This document shows positions 9,052-17,905 of a stretch of DNA of 64,000 nucleotides, one piece after another. Below the pieces are notes generated by a model. That model was not told the origin of the DNA. It saw only the letters and a list, made by a program, of their open reading frames with translations, and searched no databases. How positions within the stretch are numbered: the stretch's first letter is position 1; each line of letters opens with the position of its first letter. Made by a program: the position numbers and the translations under genes. Origin of the DNA: JACRLV01 sp045863555 (GTDB lineage Bacteria > Planctomycetota > Phycisphaerae > UBA1845 > Fen-1342); NCBI GenBank assembly GCA_045863555.1, contig BTUU01000011.1, positions 131,411 through 195,410 on the forward strand, written 5' to 3'.

Positions 9052-10563
9052 ATGCGGGGAATTCTCTCGGCGGCGGGGCTCGGACTCGCCATCGCCGGCG
9101 CGGCGTCCAGCCACGGCCAGACGATCGCAAGCCGGCTCGTCGTAAACGGGCTCGTACGGCCGATCTACGTGACGCATTCGCCCGGCGACTACGGCCGGAT
9201 CTTCATCATCGAGAAGCAGGGCCGCATCCGTATCGCGCAAATCACGCCGAGCGGAAGCTACACGCTCCTGCCCACGCCGTTTCTTGACATCGACGCCATC
9301 GTCACCGGCGGGACCACCAATAACAGCGAGCAGGGGCTCCTGGGCCTCGCCTTCCACCCCGATTACGCGGCCAACGGCCGGTTCTATGTGAACTACACCG
9401 CGGTGACCGGCAGCGGCGACACGGTCGTCGCGGAATACACGGTCTCCGCCGATCCGAACGTCGCCAATCCGACGGGCAACATCATCCTCACGTTCGACCA
9501 GCCGCAGGCGAATCACAACGGCGGCTGGATCGAATTCGGCCCCGACGGCATGCTCTACGTCGCCACGGGTGACGGCGGAAATTTCAACGACCAGGGCAGC
9601 GGCCACACCGAGCCCGGCGGCAACGCGCAGGACATTACGAGCAACCTGCTCGGCAAGATTCTGCGGATCAACGTCAACGGCGACGATTTCCCCGCCGACG
9701 CAAATCGCGACTATGCGATCCCGGCCGACAATCCGTTCGTCGGCATCGAAGGCGATGATGAAATCTGGGCGTTCGGCCTCCGAAACCCGTGGCGGCCGAG
9801 CTTCGACCGCGCAACGGGGGATCTTTACATCGCCGACGTCGGTCAGGATGTGTGGGAGGAGATCAACTTCCAGGCGGCGGGCGCCGTACCCGGTCGGAAC
9901 TACGGCTGGCGCTGCCGTGAAGGCAACGTCGACTTCAACTTCGACAGCGTCTGCGTCGGGCGGACATTCACGGCGCCGATCTGGGTGTACCAGCACGTGA
10001 GCGGCGCCTGCTCGATCACCGGCGGGTATGTCTATCGCGGATGCGCCATCCCTTCGCTCGAGGGACACTATTTCTTCGCTGACTTCTGCTCGTCCGCGAT
10101 CTTCAGCTTCCGCTACACCGGGACGATTCAGAACTTCACGACCCGCACGACGCAGCTCGCGCCGGGCGGCGGCCTGTCGATCAGCACGATCACCTCGTTC
10201 GGCGAGGACGCCTACGGCGAGCTGTACATCTGCGACCAGGTCGGCGGCGAGGTGTTCAAGATCGTGCCCTCCGGCGCACCGGCCACGGACTGCAACGGCA
10301 ACGGCGTCGATGACCAGTGCGAGGTGCTGGATGGATCCGCGGCCGACGCGGACGGCGACGGCGTGCTCGACGCCTGCGAGTGCGTCGGCGACGTCGACGG
10401 AAACAACCAGACGGATCTCAGCGACCTCTCGCAGTTGCTGGCCGGCTTCGGCGCCTGCACCGGCGATCCGGCGTACAACGCGGCCGCGGATCTGAACGCG
10501 AGCGGCTGCGTCGATCTCGGCGATTTGTCGCTGCTGCTCTCGGGCTACGGCTGCGCGAACTGA
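9052..10563 (+). CDS. Dockerin-tagged glucose/sorbosone dehydrogenase-like protein
   Basis: A 503-residue exported protein with a signal peptide (residues 1-23, SSHGQ) and gaaagggga before ATG 9052. Residues about 30-390 match the PQQ-dependent glucose/sorbosone dehydrogenase propeller (GLVRPIYVTHSPGD, EQGLLGLAFHPDYAANGRFY, NHNGGWIEFGPDGMLYVATGDGG, FGLRNPWRPSFD, YGWRCREG). The family oxidises sugars with PQQ. The C-terminus has a DCNGNGVDDQCE calcium-binding motif and then two dockerin-like EF-hand segments (GDVDGNNQTDLSDLSQLL, DLNASGCVDLGDLSLLL). This suggests attachment to a cohesin-bearing surface partner. Confidence 0.9.
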   Translation: MRGILSAAGLGLAIAGAASSHGQTIASRLVVNGLVRPIYVTHSPGDYGRIFIIEKQGRIRIAQITPSGSYTLLPTPFLDIDAIVTGGTTNNSEQGLLGLAFHPDYAANGRFYVNYTAVTGSGDTVVAEYTVSADPNVANPTGNIILTFDQPQANHNGGWIEFGPDGMLYVATGDGGNFNDQGSGHTEPGGNAQDITSNLLGKILRINVNGDDFPADANRDYAIPADNPFVGIEGDDEIWAFGLRNPWRPSFDRATGDLYIADVGQDVWEEINFQAAGAVPGRNYGWRCREGNVDFNFDSVCVGRTFTAPIWVYQHVSGACSITGGYVYRGCAIPSLEGHYFFADFCSSAIFSFRYTGTIQNFTTRTTQLAPGGGLSISTITSFGEDAYGELYICDQVGGEVFKIVPSGAPATDCNGNGVDDQCEVLDGSAADADGDGVLDACECVGDVDGNNQTDLSDLSQLLAGFGACTGDPAYNAAADLNASGCVDLGDLSLLLSGYGCAN

Positions 10564-10603
10564 CGCGGCCGGGTTTCTCGCGGCAAACTCGGATTGAGGC
10601 GAT

Positions 10604-10639
10604 GAAGACGCGGTCGATCGACCCATCGGCCGCGTCTTC
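10604..10639. terminator. Bidirectional hairpin between convergent genes
   Basis: gaagacgcgg (10604-10613) and ccgcgtcttc (10630-10639) pair perfectly. After one mismatch, four further pairs (cgat/atcg) close a 6-nt loop. It sits between the convergent dehydrogenase and TIGR00300 genes. No U-run follows on either strand, so it is terminator-like by position and structure only. Confidence 0.6.
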
Positions 10640-10658
10640 CCATGCGCGGCCGCCGCAC

Positions 10659-11954
10659 TCAGCCGCGGGGGGAGGGCTTTCGCGTGCCCCGGCCGCTGCG
10701 GCCGCGCGGACGGACGGGCGCGGGCTTGGGCGGCGCCTCAAGGGCTTCGATCTCGGCGACGAGCTCGCGAAAGAACGGCTCGACGTCGGTGACGAGGCCG
10801 GCCGCCTGGTGACTGCCGCGGTCGGCGAGCTTGGTGATCGCGGGGGCGTGGATATCGACACAGACGGACTGGACGGTGGCCGGCAGGAGGTTTCCGGTCG
10901 CGACGGAGTGCAGCGTCGTCGCGACCATGAGCGCGAATCCGACGCCTGCGATCTCGGCCCGCATCGAGTCCTGCGCCTGGATCATGTCCGTGATGACATC
11001 CGGCAGCGGCCCGTCGTCGCGCACGGAAGCGGCGAGGACAAAGGGCACGTTGCGGCGGATGCAGGCGTGCATGATCCCGCCGGTGATGATCCCCGCCTCG
11101 ACCGCCTGGCGGATGCCCCCGGCCCTGCGAATCGTGTTGATGGCGCGCAGGTGATGCTCGTGTCCGGCGTCCGCAAGTGAATTCCGGTCAAGATAGACGC
11201 CCAGGCTCGTGCCGAAGAGATTGGCCTCGATGTCATGCGTCGCGAGGGCGTTGCCCGCGAAGAGGACGTTGACGTAGCCGAGTTCGATCAGCCGGACGAC
11301 GGACTCCGCAGCGCCGGTGTGGACGATCGCCGGTCCGCCGACGAGCAGGATCTTCTCCCCGGCGTCGCGCGTCTCCTTCATGCTCGCCGCGATCGAGCGG
11401 ATGATCGTATTCTTGGGCTTCTCCGTCGAAATGTCCGACGCCATGAACTCGAAGACGCCGCGCTCGCGCGGTGAGTGGTTCGGGATGACCTTCACGCCCC
11501 GGTCGCCGCAGACAATGCGGTCGCCCTTGCGGACGTGGACGACCGGAACGCAGCGGAACACACCCGCGGCCGCGTCGTACAGGATGCCGCAGTCCATCTC
11601 CTGCCGCTGCACCTCGATCCACGCACCGCCGTGCCGGACGAACGTCTGGTGGTTCGTCGTGGCGTGAAAACGCTCCGGAAACGCGCCGTCCATGTCGGCG
11701 ATCTCGATCTCCGCGTCCTCCGGCTCATGCCAGATCGCCCCGTGCTTCGAGAGCACGTCGAGGATCTGCTCCAGTTTCGCGGGTGACTCGGCCGTGACCT
11801 CGATCTGCGCCATCGACCGGTCGCTCGGCGCCTCGCCGATGTGGACTTCCTGGATTCGGAATTCCCCGCCGGCCGAGAGGATCGCATCCAGCACGGCCGC
11901 GAGCGACTTGGAATCGATGAGGTGCCCTTCGACGGTGACGATTTCCGACGCCAT
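10659..11954 (-). CDS. TIGR00300/COG1915 family, ornithine cyclodeaminase-like (LOR/SDH domain)
   Basis: A 431-residue cytoplasmic protein. I use ATG 11954, preceded by agggag at 7 nt spacing, not the ATG 10 codons upstream. The N-terminal ~100 residues match the LOR/SDH-type domain (TVEGHLIDSKSLAAVLDAIL). The remainder matches the COG1915 core (FRCVPVVHVRKGDRIVCG, GGPAIVHTGAAESVVRLIELG, LFAGNALATHDIEANLFGTS). In archaea and cyanobacteria this domain cyclises ornithine to proline with ammonia release, either alone or fused to arginine dihydrolase. Here it stands alone. A proline-catabolic putA lies 2 kb away. The basic C-terminal tail (RPRGRSGRGTRK) is unusual. Confidence 0.82.
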   Translation of the reverse strand: MASEIVTVEGHLIDSKSLAAVLDAILSAGGEFRIQEVHIGEAPSDRSMAQIEVTAESPAKLEQILDVLSKHGAIWHEPEDAEIEIADMDGAFPERFHATTNHQTFVRHGGAWIEVQRQEMDCGILYDAAAGVFRCVPVVHVRKGDRIVCGDRGVKVIPNHSPRERGVFEFMASDISTEKPKNTIIRSIAASMKETRDAGEKILLVGGPAIVHTGAAESVVRLIELGYVNVLFAGNALATHDIEANLFGTSLGVYLDRNSLADAGHEHHLRAINTIRRAGGIRQAVEAGIITGGIMHACIRRNVPFVLAASVRDDGPLPDVITDMIQAQDSMRAEIAGVGFALMVATTLHSVATGNLLPATVQSVCVDIHAPAITKLADRGSHQAAGLVTDVEPFFRELVAEIEALEAPPKPAPVRPRGRSGRGTRKPSPRG

Positions 11955-12014
11955 GCGGATGCTCCCTGTGGGGCCGGGGATCATAGGCGCACCTCGCGGA
12001 CCGATTCAACAAAA

Positions 12015-12047
12015 CGGCGTGCCGTCGATGGACTCAACGGCACGCCG
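12015..12047 (-). terminator. Rho-independent terminator after the HAF-repeat gene
   Basis: cggcgtgccgt (12015-12025) and acggcacgccg (12037-12047) form a perfect 11-bp stem with an 11-nt loop. On the minus strand the stem is followed by ttttgttg, a short U-rich tract. It lies 49 bp past the stop of the minus-strand gene at 12096. Confidence 0.75.
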
Positions 12048-12095
12048 CGTCAATTCATCCTCCGGCGTCGCGGTGTCGGGCCGCGGGCCGGTTCG

Positions 12096-13658
12096 TCAGC
12101 GGCGCATTCGACGCCGCATCGCGACCAGGCCCGCCAGCATCAGCGGCATCGTGCTCACCAGTCCGGTGCCGCACAGCCCGCCGACGCCCAGCCCTGCCGC
12201 CGGCGTCTCGTCCGTCGTCGTCCCGCTGACCGTCGTGTCCGTCGCCGGATCGCCGAGGTTCTGCGGCGTGCCGACGATGGTCACCCCGCCGGTCGAGCCG
12301 TCGCCGTTCGCGCCGCCCGTGGCTCCGCCGTCGGTCGACGTGCCCGTATCCGTCTGGCCGTTGAGAATGGCATCGGCGGCCGCGATTTCGGTCGTCGTCG
12401 CGAGGCGGAGCAGGAACGCCATCTGCGTGGCCGTGGACGACTGCGTATTCCCCCAGCCGACGATCTGCCGGTGCTCGTTGATGGCCCGGCCTTCGGTCAT
12501 GAAGACCTTGCCCTGGTCGGTGACGACCACCTGCGAATTCAGGTCCTTGATCTCCGTGCCGCCGAGCCAGACCACCGCGCGGCGCACGCCTTCCGCGTCC
12601 TCCGCCCAGCCGACGATGTCGCCGCTGTCGTTGATCGACGCGGCCGACGAGTTGTTGCCGCCGAGCGTGCCGAGGTCGGTCATCGTGCCGTTTGACCAGC
12701 GAAACGCGCGGACGCGCCGGTCGGACGTGTCCGATTCGCCGACGATCACGCCGCTGTTGTTGATGCCCCGCGCCCAGCTGTTGAGGCCGCCGAGCGTGCC
12801 GAGGTCTTCCATCAGGTTGTTGGGCTGGCCGGGGTTGTCGGCGTTGTCGTTCCAGACGCCGCCCACAGGGACGATGCGGAACGCGTGGTAGCCCGTCTCG
12901 TTCGCCGTCGACGCGGTCACCGTGTACGAGTATCCGACGACGACGCCGCTGTCGTTCACGTCGGTCGCACTGCTGACCGTCGAGAATGCGTCGAGCGTGC
13001 CGAGATCGATCAGCACGTCATTGACGTTGTTGTCGTCGGCGTCCACGAGCCAGCTTCCGCCGATCGGAGTCGCGAGAAACGCGTGCACGACGCCGCCCGC
13101 GCTCGACGCATCCGCCCAGCCCACGACGTGATTCGCATTGCTGATCGCGATGGCCGCGCTGTCATGCGCCGAGCACACCGGACCGAGCGTGAAGAGATTC
13201 ACGAGCGCGTCGCCGGGGAAGGGCGTGCCCAGATCCGAAAGCACGCCGGGGCTGAGGATGTACGCGGTCTGGACGACGAAATCCTCGGGGTCGCAGTCGA
13301 CCTTCAGCCGGGCGGTGCCGACGATCTGGCCGCCGTTCGAGATATCGAACGCCTGGTGGATCCCCACGCCGAAGTACGGATGCCGCAGCGAGAAGTGCAC
13401 CACATTGTGCAGGTCCGTCGAGATGCCGTTGAACCACTGGTAGCTGTGATTCTCATCTTCGACCAGCATCACGCCCACGGTCTGCCCGGTCGCGTTCAGA
13501 CCGTATGCGGCCGACACGGTTCCGGTCGCGCCGACCTGCGCGACTTTGAACGCGGGCGATGGCGAGGACGCTGCCTGCGCGGCGACATCCGGTGCGAGGG
13601 TCAGCCCGAAAATGGCGACACCGGCGACGAGACAGTGGCGACGACGCTGCGAATCCAT
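12096..13658 (-). CDS. Exported HAF-repeat protein with Cys-containing C-terminal sorting tag
   Basis: A 520-residue protein with a signal peptide (about residues 1-30) and ggaggtacctc before the ATG. It carries repeated HAF-type units such as DLGTLGGLNSWARGINNSG and DLGTLGGNNSSAASINDSG with IVG strands, found in extracellular bacterial beta-propeller-like proteins. The last 30 residues are GLCGTG, a hydrophobic helix (MPLMLAGLVA) and RRRMRR. That tripartite layout resembles rhombosortase/myxosortase tags more than PEP-CTERM because of the Cys. It probably anchors to or is processed at the outer surface. A terminator follows. Confidence 0.85.
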   Translation of the reverse strand: MDSQRRRHCLVAGVAIFGLTLAPDVAAQAASSPSPAFKVAQVGATGTVSAAYGLNATGQTVGVMLVEDENHSYQWFNGISTDLHNVVHFSLRHPYFGVGIHQAFDISNGGQIVGTARLKVDCDPEDFVVQTAYILSPGVLSDLGTPFPGDALVNLFTLGPVCSAHDSAAIAISNANHVVGWADASSAGGVVHAFLATPIGGSWLVDADDNNVNDVLIDLGTLDAFSTVSSATDVNDSGVVVGYSYTVTASTANETGYHAFRIVPVGGVWNDNADNPGQPNNLMEDLGTLGGLNSWARGINNSGVIVGESDTSDRRVRAFRWSNGTMTDLGTLGGNNSSAASINDSGDIVGWAEDAEGVRRAVVWLGGTEIKDLNSQVVVTDQGKVFMTEGRAINEHRQIVGWGNTQSSTATQMAFLLRLATTTEIAAADAILNGQTDTGTSTDGGATGGANGDGSTGGVTIVGTPQNLGDPATDTTVSGTTTDETPAAGLGVGGLCGTGLVSTMPLMLAGLVAMRRRMRR

Positions 13659-13908
13659 GAGGTACCTCCGGAAGTCAGGCGGAGCTGCGGCTACGTGCGG
13701 CGGCCCGCGGGCACGGCGATGCGGCTGCGCGAAAGCACCCGCTTCCTATGCCATCGACGGCCGCGCCCGATGACTTCAATTCAGCCCCGGAAACTGTCAT
13801 TCAGACGCCCGTGGCCCGGAATTTGCCCGTCATTCCTGCGCGTGATACCATGCGAAAATTCGCTCACGAGCGAGAAAACGCGGTCAAAACGATCGATTGA
13901 GGTGCGTC

Positions 13909-16900
13909 TTGGGGAGCCGGATCGCCGCGCAGGCCGTCGAAGCGCGTACCCGAAAAATCGGCGAGGAAATCTTCGAACGGATTGAGGGTCGCCAGCCCTC
14001 CATCCTCAACCCGCAGTGGTGGGAAGAGCGCATGATGCGCGTCTGCACGGCCAACGAATGGCTCAAGGTGCAGGCGTTCCGCTTCATCGACGTCCTCCCC
14101 ACCCTCGGCGACAGCCGCGACGTCGCCCGCCACCTGCGCGAGTATTTCGTCCACCCGAGCCACGGTGGCGGATCCTCCGGTGGGGGACCGGTCTCCGACC
14201 GGTCTTCAAATGGGGGACCGGTCTCCGACCGGTCTTCTTCGCATGCAGGCCACCATTCTTCAAACCCTGACTCCGCCCGCCAAGCCCGCCGCGAAGCCCT
14301 GCGCGACCTCTCCGGCCGCGGCGACGACGCCCTTATCGCCTGGATCTCGCGCCTGATGAACTTCGACCGCCTCGATTCGCTCAAGGCCCGGGCCCTCTCG
14401 TGGATCGCCCGTACATCCTCCGTCGCGATGGCCCACCGCTTCATCGCCGGCACCTCCCTCGACGGCGCGGTCCGCACGATCCGCCGCCTCCGTGGCCAGC
14501 GCATGGCCTTCACCGTCGACGTCCTCGGCGAAACGGCCCTCTCCGAGCCCGAGGCCCTTCACTACCAGCAGGTCTACCTCGACCTGATCCAGGGGCTCGC
14601 GCGCCAGGCCGCTGACTGGCCGACTGTCGAGCAGATCGACCTCGCCGACGGCCACCGCGTCGTCCCCGTGAATGTCTCCGTCAAGCTCACCTCGCTCTTC
14701 TCGCAGTTCGACGCCATCGACCCCGAAGGCACGAAAAAAGCGGTCAAGGATCGCCTCCGCCCGCTGCTCCGCGCGGGCATGGCCGGCGGCGCCCATGTCC
14801 ACATCGACATGGAGCACTACGCCATCAAGGATCTCACGCTCGACATCTGCCGTGAAATCCTCATGGAGCCCGAATTCCGCGACTACCCGCACTTCGGCAT
14901 CGTCCTCCAGGCGTATCTGCGCGACTGCCCGCGCGACGCCGCCGAGATCGTCGACTATGCCCGTCAGCGCGGCACCCCCATCTGGGTCCGCCTCGTCAAA
15001 GGCGCTTACTGGGACAGCGAAACCGTCTGGTCCGCCCAGCAGCACTGGCCCTGCCCGGTCTGGAAGCAGAAGTGGCAGTCCGACGCCTGCTATGAGGACG
15101 TCACCCGCACGCTCCTCGATGCCCACGAACACGTGCACGTCGCCTTCGGCAGCCACAACATCCGCAGCGTCGCCCACGCGATGGCCCTGCGCGAAGCCCT
15201 CGACGTCCCCGGCCATCACTTCGAAATCCAGATGCTCTACGGCATGGGCGATCCCATTAAGCAGGCCTTCGTCGACATGGGCCAGCGCTGCCGCATCTAC
15301 ACGCCCTACGGCCAGCTCCTCCCGGGCATGGCCTACCTGATCCGCCGCCTGCTCGAAAACACGGCCAACGAATCGTTCCTGCGTCACTCCGTCGACGCCG
15401 ACACGCCCAAGGCCGCACTGCTCGAAAACCCGAAGGAAATCGGCCGCCGCACGCCGCCCCCGCGGCAGGCCGAGATCATCAAATACGAGTTCGAGGAACC
15501 CCTCATGGACCCCTTCATCAACGTGCCCAACACCGACTACACGCGCGAGCCCAACCGCCAGGCGATGCTCGCCGCCCTCGCCGCGTGGAAGCCCAAGCTC
15601 GGCCGCGAATACCCCCTCGTCATCGGCGGCGAGCGCATCCGCACCGGGCAGTGGAAGGATTCCGTGAACCCCTCGCGCCCGAAGGAAATCGTCGGCAAGA
15701 TCGCCCAGGCCGACGCCGCCACCGCCGAGAAGGCCGTGCTGACCGCGGCCGAGGCGTTCAAGACCTGGCGCCACGTCGCTCCCGCCGAGCGCGCCGAGTA
15801 TCTCTTCCGCGTCGCCGAGATCATGGAGTCGCGCCGCTTCGAGCTGAGCGCGATCCAGTCGCTCGAAACCGGCAAGCCCTGGCGCGAAGCCGACGCCGAC
15901 GTCTCCGAAGCCATCGACTTCTGCAACTACTACGGCAAAGAGATGGTCCGCATGGCCGAAAACGCCCGCCGCCGCGACATCCCCGGCGAGACGAACGAGT
16001 ACTTCTACGCCCCGCGCGGCGTCGTCGGCGTCATCAGCCCTTGGAACTTTCCGCTCGCGATCCTCACCGGCATGGCCGTCGCGGCGATCGTTACCGGCAA
16101 TACCGTCATCATCAAGCCCGCCGAGCCCGCCTGCGTCATCGCCTACGGCCTGCTCGACGTCTTCGAACAGGCCCACCTTCCGCCCGGCGTGCTCAACTAC
16201 GTCCCCGGCCCCGGCGCGGTCGTCGGCGAGATCTTCGTCAAGCACCCGAAGGTCGCGATGATCGCCTTCACCGGCTCGCGCGAGGTCGGCTGCCGCATCA
16301 ACAAGGTCGCGGCCGAGGTCACGACCTCGCAGCCGGCCCTCAAGAAGGTCATCGCCGAGATGGGCGGCAAGAACGCGACCATCGTCGACTCCGACGCCGA
16401 CATGGACGAAGCCATCAAGGGCGTTTTTTTCTCGGCGTTCGGCTACGCCGGCCAGAAATGCTCCGCCAGCTCGCGCGCGATCGTCCTCGACAGCATGTAC
16501 GACCACTTCGTCGAGCGCATCGTCGAGGCCGCCCGCTCGATCACCGTCGGCCCGGCCGACGACTGCGGCACCGGCATGCCCCCGGTCGTCGATAAGAAGG
16601 CGTACGACTCGATCCGCAAGTACATCGAGATCGGCAAGGCCGAGTCCCGCTGCGTCCTCGACCCCGACGTCCGCTCGCTCGTCGAGCAGACCGGCGGCGG
16701 CTACTACATCGGCCCCACGATCTTCGCCGACGTCGCGCCGGACGCCCGCATCGCCCGCGAAGAAATCTTCGGCCCCGTCCTCGCGATCATCCGCGCCCGC
16801 GACATCGACGAGGCCATCGAGATCTTCAACGGCACCGATTTCGCCCTCACCGGCGGCATCTTCAGCCGCAGCCCGGCCAACATCGAAAAGGCCCGCGCCG

Positions 16901-17112
16901 AGTGCGACTGCGGCAACTTCTACATCAACCGCAAGATCACCGGCGCCCTCGTCGACCTCCAGCCCTTCGGCGGCTTCAAGATGTCCGGCATCGGCAGCAA
17001 AGCCGGCGGCCCGGACTACCTCATTCAGTTCTGCGAGCCGCGCACGGTGACGGAGAACACGCTGCGGCGCGGGTTTGCGCCGAGCGATGAGGTGGTGGAG
17101 GCGGTGGGATAG
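13909..17112 (+). CDS. putA: Bifunctional proline dehydrogenase / glutamate-semialdehyde dehydrogenase
   Basis: A protein of about 1067 residues. The N-terminal half is a FAD-dependent PRODH barrel (VSVKLTSLFSQFDAI, HIDMEHYAIKD, VRLVKGAYWDSE, GSHNIRSVAHAMAL). The C-terminal half is an NAD-dependent ALDH (ISPWNFPLAILTGM, FTGSREVG, EMGGKNATIVDSD, GQKCSASSR with catalytic C851). Together they oxidise proline to glutamate via P5C. No DNA-binding PutA repressor domain precedes it. The start is uncertain: TTG 13909 has tgaggtg 4-5 nt upstream and TTG 13897 is an alternative. A 60-bp tandem palindromic repeat lies in frame at residues 91-111. Confidence 0.93.
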   Translation: MGSRIAAQAVEARTRKIGEEIFERIEGRQPSILNPQWWEERMMRVCTANEWLKVQAFRFIDVLPTLGDSRDVARHLREYFVHPSHGGGSSGGGPVSDRSSNGGPVSDRSSSHAGHHSSNPDSARQARREALRDLSGRGDDALIAWISRLMNFDRLDSLKARALSWIARTSSVAMAHRFIAGTSLDGAVRTIRRLRGQRMAFTVDVLGETALSEPEALHYQQVYLDLIQGLARQAADWPTVEQIDLADGHRVVPVNVSVKLTSLFSQFDAIDPEGTKKAVKDRLRPLLRAGMAGGAHVHIDMEHYAIKDLTLDICREILMEPEFRDYPHFGIVLQAYLRDCPRDAAEIVDYARQRGTPIWVRLVKGAYWDSETVWSAQQHWPCPVWKQKWQSDACYEDVTRTLLDAHEHVHVAFGSHNIRSVAHAMALREALDVPGHHFEIQMLYGMGDPIKQAFVDMGQRCRIYTPYGQLLPGMAYLIRRLLENTANESFLRHSVDADTPKAALLENPKEIGRRTPPPRQAEIIKYEFEEPLMDPFINVPNTDYTREPNRQAMLAALAAWKPKLGREYPLVIGGERIRTGQWKDSVNPSRPKEIVGKIAQADAATAEKAVLTAAEAFKTWRHVAPAERAEYLFRVAEIMESRRFELSAIQSLETGKPWREADADVSEAIDFCNYYGKEMVRMAENARRRDIPGETNEYFYAPRGVVGVISPWNFPLAILTGMAVAAIVTGNTVIIKPAEPACVIAYGLLDVFEQAHLPPGVLNYVPGPGAVVGEIFVKHPKVAMIAFTGSREVGCRINKVAAEVTTSQPALKKVIAEMGGKNATIVDSDADMDEAIKGVFFSAFGYAGQKCSASSRAIVLDSMYDHFVERIVEAARSITVGPADDCGTGMPPVVDKKAYDSIRKYIEIGKAESRCVLDPDVRSLVEQTGGGYYIGPTIFADVAPDARIAREEIFGPVLAIIRARDIDEAIEIFNGTDFALTGGIFSRSPANIEKARAECDCGNFYINRKITGALVDLQPFGGFKMSGIGSKAGGPDYLIQFCEPRTVTENTLRRGFAPSDEVVEAVG
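14181..14240. repeat. Two 30-bp tandem units, each a palindromic element, inside putA
   Basis: Two units start at 14181 and 14211 and are identical over 27 bp, differing only in the last three bases (aaa, ttc). Each contains gaccggtc-tcc-gaccggtc, an inverted repeat built from two self-complementary octamers. The units keep the putA frame and encode GGPVSDRSS twice, a Gly/Ser linker not expected in PRODH. This looks like the exapted insertion of a dispersed palindromic (REP-like) element. Confidence 0.8.
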
Positions 17113-17204
17113 CCGGTCGTTTGGTGGCGGTTGGCTTGTAGTCAGACAGGAGTGATCGTCTGCTTCGAAGCGACGGGAATTCCCGCGAAACATGGGAGGC
17201 AGCC

Positions 17205-17636
17205 ATGCGCCACGTCTATGACAAGGCCAAATTTCACGACGAAACAATTGAGCAGTACGGCCTATCGGAAGAGCACGCCGCGAATCATACGGTCATGTTC
17301 CTTCGGTGGTTGATAGAGCGCGAGATGATGAGCACGTTTTTTGAGTCAGAGGCAGTCGATATCCTCCGGCAATTCCGCGCCGGCGAGGCTTCCATCCACG
17401 AGATTTACGAGTGGTGGGACAACTGCCTCGTCAGCGACATGCTCTCAGATGATGGAAACGCTTTTGCTCTGCACTACTTCGATTTCGATCAGGGCCGCTT
17501 CATCCACGATTACGCGGAGTCCCTGGCCAAAGGCTTGCAAACCGAGTTGCACGTCGTTTACACCGAAGAGAATTACAAAACAATGAAGCAGATCATTGAT
17601 AGGCGGTATGACGAATGGAGCGGGACTAAGCGATAA
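17205..17636 (+). CDS. Hypothetical protein resembling DUF7832-type small proteins
   Basis: A 143-residue cytoplasmic protein with gggaggc 5 nt before the ATG. It begins MRHVYDKAKFHDETI and contains EEHAANHTVMFLRWLIERE. This recalls the YDKAKYH and HTGMFLGWLI pattern of an uncharacterised family often seen near polymorphic toxin immunity genes. The match is from memory and tentative. The C-terminal part has DFDQGRFIHDYAESLAKGL. It lies in a lower-GC, gene-poor stretch with short repeats downstream, which fits accessory DNA. Confidence 0.65.
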   Translation: MRHVYDKAKFHDETIEQYGLSEEHAANHTVMFLRWLIEREMMSTFFESEAVDILRQFRAGEASIHEIYEWWDNCLVSDMLSDDGNAFALHYFDFDQGRFIHDYAESLAKGLQTELHVVYTEENYKTMKQIIDRRYDEWSGTKR

Positions 17637-17685
17637 CGGAAATACCGATGGGCGCCGCGCTCATCGGGAGGCCCTGTTCACACAT

Positions 17686-17879
17686 GCCGGGTGCCATCGC
17701 GACGAGCAGGTGGCACTGTTGAAAAGGCCGGGTGCCATCGCGACGGCTGTTCGCGTCGCGATGCTCGCTGGCCGCCCCAACCCTCGATACGCGTCGCTAT
17801 CGACCGTGTCCGCGTGACCCGCTGCCGACGAACGCCGGTCCCGATACGATTCCATCATGGCCGGGTGCCATTGCGGCGG
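17686..17879 (+). repeat. Three copies of a gccgggtgccatcgcgacg repeat
   Basis: Exact copies are at 17686-17704 and 17727-17745, and a diverged copy (gccgggtgccattgcggcgg) is at 17860-17879. Spacing is irregular (22 and 114 bp), so this is neither a CRISPR nor a tandem array. The region from 17637 to 17905 holds no gene. The element resembles extragenic gggtgccat strings known in planctomycete genomes. Confidence 0.65.
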
Positions 17880-17905
17880 CCGTTCGCAGTCGACCGTCGA
17901 TCGCT

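Noticed and set aside
7558..10626. Long minus-strand open frame of about 1000 codons
   Set aside because: It lies antisense to two clear genes with matching families. Its translation is Arg/Val/Asp/Ala-rich with no domain, as expected of GC-rich antisense frames.
14260..17247. Long minus-strand open frame of nearly 1000 codons opposite putA
   Set aside because: Low-complexity DGVDL/EDVA-type translation without motifs; an antisense shadow of putA.
17686..17879. Possible CRISPR array
   Set aside because: Only three repeats of 19-20 bp with unequal spacers (22 and 114 bp) and no cas genes.
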